From NCBI RefSeq assembly GCF_963678635.1, contig NC_087068.1, forward strand, positions 28,770,318 to 28,834,317: a stretch of DNA of 64,000 bases, read 5' to 3'. The translations under genes were made by a program, and so were the position numbers. This DNA comes from Symsagittifera roscoffensis. Taxonomy: Eukaryota; Xenacoelomorpha; Acoela; Convolutidae. Positions 24,621 to 34,100 of this stretch are shown here, in pieces. The notes below the pieces were generated by a model. That model saw only the letters and a program-made list of their open reading frames with translations. It was not told where the DNA came from and did not search any database. Position 1 is the first letter of the stretch. Every line of letters starts with the position of its first letter.

Positions 24621-25041
24621 CATCTCGGTGGAGCAGAAAAAGGAATATAGTGTTGTCTGTTTGGAATTAGTCAATTTTTCTCCTAGGAGGAGAAATTGTT
24701 GAATTTGTTATTTTATTGTTCCTAATCCATTACTTGAACTGGTCATTCCAATACCAACCATACCGACCTTCCTAGCAAACTCCATTAGAATAAGCAACTT
24801 TAGTGCTAATTCATTTGTTAGATGTAGCATACCTTTGAACTTAACTTTTTGATTTACCTTTCATTGATTTTAACTCAAATACAGATAGGTCAATAGCCTA
24901 TTTTGTTAGGTATACTAAATTGACATTAACTAAATCTTGGCGCCTTCTTGACTAGCTGGTCCGTCCGTATTTGCGTTTCTCGATTTTCCCCGGTTGAGAT
25001 AATTGGTAAGATAGCCAGCATTTAAATTAGTTTCTCGTTAT

Positions 25042-25461
25042 CACTGTTTTATTTTTCTAATCAAAAAATTTTCTTTTCGTTAAAACAGTTAAATGAAAAC
25101 TCGTAAAAATCAAAAAAAGTTTTAATTGAAGTATACTTGAATTTTCAATTAAAACCGTTGATTTTTACGAGTTTTCTTTCAACTGTTTCCTTACAACTGG
25201 AAACAGTTAAATGAAAACTCGTATAAACCAAAAAGTTTTAATTGAAGTATACTTGAATTTTCAGTTAAAACCTTTGGTTTTTACGAGTTTTCTTTCAACT
25301 GTTTCCTTTCAACTTGAAACAGTTAAATGAAAACTCGTAAAAACCAATAACGTTTTAATTGAAGTATACTTGAATTTTCAATTAAAACACTTGGTTTTTA
25401 CGAGTTTTCTTTCAACTGTTTCAATGAAGAAAAGTTTTTGCTTAGAAAAATAAAACAATGA
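25042..25461. repeat. Three tandem palindromic units inside a larger inverted repeat
   Basis: Units of about 117 bp start with aaacagttaaatg at 25083, 25201 and 25317. Each is itself a hairpin (gaaaactcgtaaaaa... / ...ttttacgagttttc). The outer flanks pair as well: cactgttttatttttctaa at 25042 against ttagaaaaataaaacaatg at 25442-25460. Transposon-like, no coding content. Confidence 0.85.
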
Positions 25462-25537
25462 CAAAAAACTAAACAAAAGAAACTATTCTTCTCGTTTCCC
25501 TTTTCCGAAACTTTGTCAAACAAAAACACGTAATTTT

Positions 25538-25705
25538 TCAAGTGAAAACACGTGCTCACTTTTCAGAGTGTAAGTGTCCAAATTACTATTCCTGTTTTTA
25601 TCATGCTTCTGCAATGTCTTACTAGCCAGCGTTCTGTTTACCTTGCTTGATTGTTATGGAAGTTGGCGTGATGACCAATTAGGCTATTCCAAACATAGTT
25701 GGTCC
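25538..25705 (+). repeat. Dispersed repeat, copy 2
   Basis: Partner of 21494-21660. The open frame at 25574-25762 lies in this repeat and is not called a gene. Confidence 0.6.
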
Positions 25706-25800
25706 GCAAATTTTATCTTGCAAATTACCTATCTTTACACCATAAAACTGATGCTTATGTGAAGCGGGAAAAAGGAAACAGGGTCATCACCTTACTCATA

Positions 25801-25987
25801 ATGATGAGGAAATCTTCACTTAGTTTTCTTTTCATTTTAATCATTTTCATTGCCACTTTAACCGGTGTTAGTATATCAAACAAAAGAAGAGAAACACCAT
25901 CTACTGAACGAGCTGAAGATATTAACAAAACAGCTGAGAAAAACAGTTACTCGGGAAAGCTAGTCGTTTGGCATTTCTACTTAACTG
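25801..25987 (+). CDS. Possible first exon of a small secreted peptide gene
   Basis: ATG ATG at 25801 opens MMRKSSLSFLFILIIFIATL, then TGVSISNKRRETPSTE: a typical signal peptide with a basic start, followed by a hydrophilic region with a KRR basic site and one N-K-T glycosylation motif. The frame could splice at ACTG|GTAGGC near 25987; read through, it stops at 26035-26037. Element M inserted only about 20 bp further on, so the gene, if real, has its downstream part displaced by 18.8 kb. No family was recognised and no downstream exon was identified. It may be a chance frame. Confidence 0.35.
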
Positions 25988-26054
25988 GTAGGCTCGGGTA
26001 TTCTCTGCTAGTTGAATTTCGAAATGATTTTTTTTGATCGCACAATGAATTAAA

Positions 26055-26058
26055 ATAG
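26055..26058. repeat. Target-site duplication atag (left)
   Basis: Identical to 44897-44900 immediately after the 3' LTR. Confidence 0.9.
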
Positions 26059-26468
26059 TGGAACCTGATCTAAACTACATTTTATGATTGGATAATTTAG
26101 ATATTTTACCAATGTAAAGTATTTAATATTAACCAATCATGATCCATCTAACTAACAACCCACTTATTTGTAAGTGCTGAAGTTACTTGTAATTTCAGCA
26201 CCAGAGAGATTTGAATTTAACTTAGAAATTAGTTGGACTCTCCCGAGCACTTCAGCAGCCGCAATAAACCAGTATACCCTAGATCTATTGAGCCTAGCAG
26301 AGACTAGTTAAACAACCTGAGACTAGATAGTATAAGAGTAAGATTAGGATCGGTATTAGACTAAGAAGTTGCACGAATCTATCCGGCCGAAAATAAGATA
26401 GCGTGACGAGCAGACGGTGTACCCTATCCGAAATTACTCTATGAGTTAAACAACTCGGTCCTAACTCA
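26059..26468 (+). repeat. 5' LTR of element M (410 bp)
   Basis: Begins tggaacctg and ends aactca. Base-by-base comparison with 44487-44896 shows one difference (c at 26461, a at 44889). A polyadenylation signal aataaa is at 26263-26268. A strong hairpin lies at 26174-26201. No confident TATA box: tatttaata near 26120 and tataag near 26330 are candidates. Confidence 0.95.
26174..26201 (+). promoter_or_regulatory. LTR hairpin conserved between elements M and B
   Basis: gtgctgaa g ttac tt gtaa t ttcagcac folds into 13 pairs counting one G-U, with a 2-nt loop. Element B has a hairpin of like size at the same LTR place (53489-53514) with different bases in the paired strands. It lies about 60 nt upstream of the polyadenylation signal. 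Confidence 0.6.
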
Positions 26469-26470
26469 TC

Positions 26471-26494
26471 TGGTGCGACCATAAGTCTCGAACA
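26471..26494 (+). promoter_or_regulatory. Primer binding site of element M
   Basis: Two bases after the LTR comes tggtgcgacc, whose complement ends in the tRNA CCA terminus. Further on, agtctcgaac complements a T-loop-like gttcgagact. In element B (53752) the same two parts are spaced exactly as in a tRNA 3' end; in M one base is missing between them. The tRNA species was not identified. Confidence 0.6.
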
Positions 26495-26555
26495 AGACCT
26501 TAATAGCTTAGAATTAACCAAAATAGATTAGAAATTAGACAAAAACATTTACAAA

Positions 26556-26789
26556 ATGTTATACGACAATAATTTAATCGAAATGTCTCTACGACTCAAT
26601 AGATCAGAGCCAATATTCCGAACCATAACAGAACTACCCGGAATTGGAAGAAGACCTCGAACCAGAGACGACATACGACAAAGTAGAAATTTGCCATATA
26701 GCTATATGATAGTTAGGCAAAAACCAGAACAAACTTTTATATTTAGAATACTACTGGCAATGAATTTAGATTTTCATTTGCAAACCTAA
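26556..26789 (+). CDS. Small leader ORF, 77 aa, unknown
   Basis: An early ATG after the primer site opens a basic, Arg-rich 77-aa frame: MLYDNNLIEMSLRLNRSEP, later GRRPRTRDD, and ending with YMIVRQKPEQTFIFRILL. Element B has an open frame at the same place (53833-54090) with an alignable end (FYIVKQKSSLQRLFLYKTI), although the nucleotide sequences have diverged. Retention of an open frame in a decayed copy hints at a real leader peptide or upstream regulatory ORF. It could be chance. Confidence 0.35.
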   Translation: MLYDNNLIEMSLRLNRSEPIFRTITELPGIGRRPRTRDDIRQSRNLPYSYMIVRQKPEQTFIFRILLAMNLDFHLQT

Positions 26790-27120
26790 AATTTTGAAGT
26801 CAATCCTCAAAATCATTACAGGCGCTAAACAAAATTATTAATATACAATAACGATTGATAAAAAGATCTAAGATCGTTTTCCTAAAACTCTGCAGTAATA
26901 TACAAAACATGTTTGAAAAATATTTATTGAAAAATAAAAAATAAAAATTAGTAGCATGACAATAAATGGTTAGTAATCATAAATCATCCTGTTGTTCCAG
27001 CTCCATCACCTAAAACATAACAGCAATCATAAACCCACTAATATCATCAAAACACTAAATCTTTCCTTTACACACATTAAAAATTTTATTAAAACTTAAA
27101 TTCACTTAATTTTAAAACCA

Positions 27121-27205
27121 GATCATCAAGGCTTATCCTTGGATCTTAAATCATTTTCTACTTAATTAAATTTCAAATTTGATCATCAAGGCTTATCCTT
27201 GGATC
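27121..27205 (+). promoter_or_regulatory. Twin leader stem-loops
   Basis: The 25-nt string gatcatcaaggcttatcctt plus ggatc occurs exactly twice, at 27121-27145 and 27181-27205. Each pairs GATC and CAAGG with CCTTG and GATC around a CTTAT loop. Element B keeps both (54266-54285 and 54321-54343), the second with stem CAAG/CTTG and loop TTTTT. Position between primer site and gag suggests a packaging or dimerisation signal. Confidence 0.55.
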
Positions 27206-27523
27206 AAACAGAACAACTTTGTTCTCCCCCACCCACTTAATTAGTGTCTAACGACCTCAAACGTCGATTCACTACCCAACCCTTTCTAAAGACCTAAGAC
27301 TAATAGAAATTTTTAAACAAAACTAATCATTCAAATTAGGATAAATAGTGAAGAACTTCGGTTATTCATCCTTCACTTGACCCCCCCTCTTACCAGACCC
27401 AGGATAAATCTTAGACTTAGTAAGTTTAAAATAGTATCTAACGAACTACTCGCGTTCTAATTATACCTGAACCTTGTGGATCGATTTACTATTCTCCAAC
27501 CCTTGAACACAATCACTACCCCT

Positions 27524-27541
27524 AAGTAAGATTAAGTAAGT
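27524..27541 (+). promoter_or_regulatory. Candidate leader splice donors
   Basis: aagtaagattaagtaagtt holds gtaaga at 27526 and the ideal gtaagt at 27536-27541. Element B keeps the first (taagtaagatt near 54680) but lost the second. These could serve subgenomic env messages. Confidence 0.4.
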
Positions 27542-27722
27542 TAACACCTTAACTTATACTAGCCACGAGAAAGTAAAAAATCATTCTTCGGAATCGATAT
27601 ACTTTTCTCTCCAACCCTGAACAAATAGACCCAGGTTAAGCTAACCAAAAAATCGTAAGAACTAACAGTTTAGGAAAATAGAAATCATTTAACAACCTTT
27701 TGCATCCGTCATCCTAAACCTT

Positions 27723-28190
27723 ATGTCATTTAAAAACCTAGGAAATAAACAAACAATCGTTTTACACAATTGTGAAATAAATAACAAAAAATACGACCTT
27801 GTAATCACACCTCATACACAAACAGTTGGATACATTCGAACAAAACGACAAACACTAAAAAGAAAAATAATAACGAAACAAAGACAAATAACACGAAAAA
27901 GATTTTCAAAAAATCGAAACGCATTTTCAGAATCAGAAACCAACAGTTTAGACGAACTTTACAAACTAAAAGAATCAATAGATAAAAATTACCCACTTCA
28001 CGATCAATTATATTTTTCTGACTCAGAAACAACTTCAAATTCATCAAAAAGAGGAAAAAGAAGAATAAAAAAGCAGTATAAACACAAACCAGTACATTTA
28101 TACAATTGGAATCAACCAATTCGACACATTAATAATTACATATTAACAGTCATCGAACGAAAAAATGAGCTCAACGCACACCCCAGGTGA
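27723..28190 (+). CDS. Basic 155-aa ORF overlapping the start of gag
   Basis: Starts MSFKNLGNKQTIVLHNCEIN, then a strongly basic stretch (KRQTLKRKIITKQRQITRKR), an acidic-serine part (FSDSETTSNSS) and a second basic part (KRGKRRIKKQYKHK). It ends 26 nt inside gag in another frame. Element B retains alignable sequence at 54890-55270, with frames broken. Composition suggests an RNA- or nucleic-acid-binding accessory protein; no known domain was recognised. The splice donor at 28187 lies in its last sense codon, so it may be the 5' exon of a longer spliced protein. Confidence 0.6.
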   Translation: MSFKNLGNKQTIVLHNCEINNKKYDLVITPHTQTVGYIRTKRQTLKRKIITKQRQITRKRFSKNRNAFSESETNSLDELYKLKESIDKNYPLHDQLYFSDSETTSNSSKRGKRRIKKQYKHKPVHLYNWNQPIRHINNYILTVIERKNELNAHPR

Positions 28191-31100
28191 AGAAAGTCCA
28201 GATGATGATGAAATCTTTCCTTTTATAGTAGATGCAACCACTGATAGAGGACAGCATATATTTTGCAAAAATTTACTATTAAATTTATTTGAACCCGGAA
28301 TTAGTCCATGTAAAACAGAGTTCCCAGATGTAAAAATCAAAAGACAAATCATAGACCACTACTTAAAAGATATATGCAACATAACACAACAGTATGGAAT
28401 CTACTCCATAGAATTCACCTCACCAAACCATAATAATAGAAAATATACAATTCAAACAGACGATCTTGATTTAGAAATTTCAAAAGTTTTTTCAGAATAT
28501 ATAAAAAGCATCCAATATCATAACTCACAAAGAGCAAACTCCATATTCACCAATGAAGTTTTCGCAATAATATATAGTTATATTTCGATATTAGAAAACG
28601 AAATCCCAATAACAAATGTCTCACCGACAGAAACATCTAAACATTTAAGAGTACGACATGAAATCACACTACTCTCTAGTTATTTAAACATCATTAAAGA
28701 AAATTTCACGAAAGACGACGTTTCACAACATACAAAACACGATCTACAAAAAATTTTGGCATGGTTCATAATAGATTATTTCACACACAATATTGATTTA
28801 ATTGCACAAGCAAGAAAAAATTTTAGACCCCAAAACTCGAACGATGATACCGCTATCACAGAACAATCAGATTATGTTTGGGACCCCGAATGGTCTCATC
28901 CCGCATTTATAAGCTTCCCACAAACAATCTCAAGTCAAGCAATAAGTACGATATCTTACATAAGAGATTATGTAAAAGTAATACCATTAACCATTGATGC
29001 GACACCATTAAACTATAATACATTTTTACCCGATACACAAAATAATAGTTTAAACTCTACAGTAATACACAATGAAAACCTCAATGGAACTAGGAATCTT
29101 ACTCAACAAGATATCCAGACACCATCACACTTCATAAATGAAGAAATTGTGCACACAACAACTACACAACAAAGTATTTCACCAATACGCCCAAATTTAA
29201 CAACACCAAGAAATACAAATCCTTCACAAACACAGGTAACCTTACAATCAACCGTTAAACCTTCGGTTGCCCCTAAATATTCACATATGGATTACCAAAC
29301 ATACAGACCCATGACAATACCATCAAAAACACGCAAAACATTCACTAGAAACAACTTTACAGACCATAATTATAATTATACACATCCATCAAAAACATAT
29401 AACCAACCACAAAGAAATTTTAACCAATATACAAGATCTCGAAATTGGGATAACCCAATGACCCAACCTAATTCAATAAATTTCCAAACAAATCCTCCAC
29501 AGGATCACAGTGAAAATTACCCATTTTTTCAACAAAATAAAAATAAAAAACAGACATCTTATCAAATGGATTATTTATCCTCAGATGATGATTTCTTACA
29601 ACCAGATATATTTGCAACAAATACTCAAGAATATCGTAGACAAGGAATACAGAGAACGCGTACAAATCATAGAAATTTTTCTCCACAACCAATAGATGCA
29701 CAACATCAACAACCAATTCAACAACAAAATCTAATTAATACACAATCTTTTCAACCAAACCAACAACAAAATCCAATGACTGCACACTCGTATCAAGCAT
29801 CACAAATGCAAAATGAAATACCACTCCCATATTATCTCCAACAACATGAAATAACAAGAAACCAACTTTCGAATTTTTCTCAAATGCCAAATGCAGCAGA
29901 ATCATTACAAATGACAATGAATCCATACCTTATGGGTGGATCATCAATAACATCAAACAAACCTTTAATGGTTTTCACAGGAACAGACCCTGAATATTCT
30001 GTAGAAGATTATTTAAATGCAGTAACAGCAAACCTGATTTTAAATATTGGACCTGAACCAATTAATACGCCACTACATCAAAATTGGATACATCGACGCA
30101 CAGCGTTAATACAAACAACCTTAGATGGCGCAGCCCAAAAATGGTTTTCAGTACTACCTCTAGAAATAAAATCAAATTGGAAAAGATTTACACAAGAATT
30201 TTCAAAAATGTTTGACTCCGAAAGAAACAAACAACAACAAAGAGTTTTATGTAATGAAATTCGCAGATTACCAAACGAAACCATCAAGCAAATAGCAGTA
30301 CGAATCAAAACACTAGTTCGAAAAGCATATTCATTAAATACACATGACTATAAAAACACAAAGATGACAGAAATCTTAATGATGACCTTAACACCACAAT
30401 TAAGGAAAATAGCAATAAAAAAGAGAGCATCCCATCCTTCTTCAATTCGAGAACCCGATTTAGATTTTCGAAAACTAGTAGACAAATTAGAACAAGCAGA
30501 AATCACGATGAAACTAGAAGAAACGGAAAATCTGAAATTACAATACGTTAATAGAATTGAAACGACTCCCACTAATATTAATAATATACAGGAATCAGAG
30601 ACAGACCTCGTTGAAAAAATCACTGAAATACTCAATATTTACGAAAAGAACCCGAACTTTAAAGGCAAACCATCTTTCAAAAAATGGTGTAATTATTGCC
30701 GACGATACGGACATAGTATTTCCGAATGTAGACAAAAACAGCAAGACAATCAAAATAAACCTCAAAAATATAAAGAACCAAATAAATCATTCTATCAATA
30801 CATGAAAAAAGATCAAAATCTACCGAACAAAACAGTCCACAGCAACAACAGTTCAGGAAAACCACTCCCAAACAATACAAATTATACAAGAAATCAATCA
30901 CCATATAACTCAAGTTATAGAGGAAGATCGCCAGAACGAAGAAATACACAAAATTCATCACAAAATCACTACAATAGACCAAATAGTAGAAGTAACTACT
31001 CCAGATCAAATTCAAATACACAACGATTTGTTTCTAGATCTAATTCCCAATCAAGAAATAACTACTATCCAAACAACCAATCACGAAATTCATCATACAA

Positions 31101-34100
31101 TAGGAATAGAAACTACTCCTATAATCGAAATAGAAGTTATTCAAACAACCGAAACCAGAATTACCCGAACAATCGATCAAGGAATAACTCATATAATAGA
31201 TCGAACTATAACAGACCAAACAACAATTATCAAAACAGATCGCGAAATAATTCACAAAATCGACACTCAAGTTATAATAATCGTTATAGAAATTATTCCC
31301 AATCACCACACCGGAATAATAATAACTATAATAATTCTAATAATCGCCACAGAAGTAGTACACCTAAACATCAAAGACAAATCAATCAAGTACAATCTAA
31401 TCCAGAAACAACATCAGACCCTCCAGGTATTGATGACACAGTAACTGATACGTTACAACTCAATCAAATAAACTGTACATCATCAGATTCAGAAAGTGAT
31501 ACTGAAAACACTCTTTCTATCAATATGATAAAAGTCGAAAATGACTTTGAATCTGTCATATATGAACAACCCTTTCCATCACACATATATGAAAATCAAT
31601 CAGAATTTCTTCAAAATTATTACACTACACCCATAAATTCCACACCAACGACACAAGAAACAAATGAGATTAACACTACAAATCAAACCAATAAAAATAC
31701 CAAAACAAAATGCTTGAATACAAACCACATTTATCAAAATATACAAAAAGAACAACCCAAAGAAAAAATTTGGACAATACCATTTCTCTTAGAAAGCCCA
31801 AGAAATAAAGAATTTCAACCACCAGACCTTGAAATAGATTTTTTAATTGATTCAGGAGCAGAATCAAACATAATAAACATCCCCACATGGAATGAAATAA
31901 AAACCTTACACCCAAAGCTAACACCTCTTGAAACCTCCAGCAAACTAGCAACAGCACAAGGATCAACATTGATAAACTACGGAAAAATCCAATTATTTCT
32001 CCTCCCCACCAGAACAATGGAACAAAGCAAAATTTTAAATAAGCCATTTAAACAAATATTCCATATCACTGACATTAAATATAATATCATTGGAATACCA
32101 TTTATTTCGAAGTATATACCAACAATTAACATACTAAATAGTAAAATATTAATCAAAGATAAATATACAAAAACAAAAGAAACATCCTTAACATTTTTTC
32201 AAAGATTAAATAAACAACCACCATTCTTTTCAAAATTCTACCCGATATTTAACCAACAAAGAAAACACCTAAAACCACTATCAGGAAATATCTATAATTT
32301 TTCAATCAAACAAGTTCACCAATATGATAAAGAACAAAACAAACAAAAATTTTATATGTCAGAATTTGAATTCAAACCTATTCACAAATTTTTCAAAATC
32401 ACAATCTCATCCATAAAATATTTGAAAAATTCGAATTCCGATATCATCTCCTTACATGTCTATAACAACACACCTTACCAAGTAACATTACCTTTAGGAC
32501 TTTTAGGATATTGTGAAACCAACGCTACAATATCACCAATACACGAAAAAGCCTATCGCGTAAATAATATACTCCAATTACTAGATATTTGCCAATCTAC
32601 AATTCTTAATGAAGAATTATCTATAAATAATATAATAAGTAACGAAAACAGAAATACGGATTATTTCACAAAAACTCCATATTTCAAACCTACATTCAAC
32701 ATAAGTAACTACACAGAGGACCAACAAAAATTTTTAACAATGTTTAATTTCCAACATTCACAAATAACACAAGACGAATTCGAAAAATTAGCCAAACAAC
32801 TAATTAAATATTCATCAGTCTATGCAACATCAAAATTCGATGTTGGAAAAATCAGTTCATCACTACATCTCCCGTTAAAACCAGACGCAGTTTTCAAAAA
32901 ACAGAGAGCAAGTAAAGTACCAATTCACTTACATGATAAAGTGAACAGATTACTCGATATTTTAGAACAATACAACATTATATCACCAGTTAATAAAGAA
33001 GAACAACCAAAAGGCAACACATTTATCAACCCTGTTATCATTCTAGCTAAAGGAGAATCATTGAAAATCGTTCTCGATGCTAGATACCTCAATTCACTTA
33101 TAGATGAATCAAAATGTAATTGGCCCATTGAACCAATACAAGTTATTTTAACAAAAATAAACGGCAAATACTTTACAACCGCCGATATGAATAGTGCATA
33201 CAATCAAATGCCACTAGATGAACAATCACGACGTTTAACACAATTTGTTATCGGAAACCAACAATATGAATTCAACCGCTTATTCTATGGAATATCCATA
33301 GGACCAGCAGCATTTTCAGCTTTTATGAGCAAAATTTTTAGACCACTAATACTCAAGAAAAACGCAATCACCTATTTAGACGATGTTTTTATGCAATCAC
33401 AAACAAAAGACGAAATGTTCAATGTTTTAGAAAAATATCACCAAATACTTCAGAACGAAAATCTGAAGGCCGCCCCCGATAAATCACACTTCTTTTTGAC
33501 AAGAGTTAAATTCTTAGGACATAATATAGAAAGAAAAACAATCACTCCATTGAAATCACGCATTGACGCTATTCAAAAACTTCAACCACCAACAAATAAA
33601 AAGAAAATCCAAGAATTTCTTGGAATGTTAAACTTTTTAAGTAAATATGTTTATAAAATGCAATTATATCTACGACCATTTTATAACATCCTTAGACAAC
33701 AAAATAATTTTGAATGGAACACAGAACATCAAACACGATTTGAAGAAATAAAGAAACTTTTAACTGAACAAATTTCAAACACAATTCCAGATTCAAATCA
33801 ACCATTTTATGCAATGTGCGATGCTTCGAACTTTGGCATCGGTGCAGCACTATTACAATCACATAATGGTACAAATAAAATGAACCTCATATCAGCAAAT
33901 TCTCGATTATTCACTCAAGCAGAGCTACGACTCTCAACTCTAATGAGAGAATGTACAGCCATAATATATACACTGACAGAATATGAATTTCTGATACTTG
34001 GATCAAAACATCCAACAGTTCTATTCACAGACCATAAACCAATCATCTTTCTCTTTACACAAAAATCTAACCCAAACCACCGAGTTTACAGATTTCAACT

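Noticed and set aside
25574-25762. 62-codon frame with a hydrophobic start
   Set aside because: Lies in a dispersed non-coding repeat also present at 21494-21660, where the frame is not kept.
26469-26520. A tRNA gene at the start of the leader
   Set aside because: Only the complement of a tRNA 3' end is present, which is the primer binding site and not a gene.
27805-28119. Hydrophobic minus-strand frame opposite the 155-aa ORF
   Set aside because: Complement of an A-rich coding strand gives F/L/V-rich frames by chance; the same happens along all of gag-pol and env.
31028-31444. 138-codon plus frame inside gag-pol, rich in I and T
   Set aside because: Out-of-frame reading of the repetitive R/S/N/Y tract; no start context or motif.
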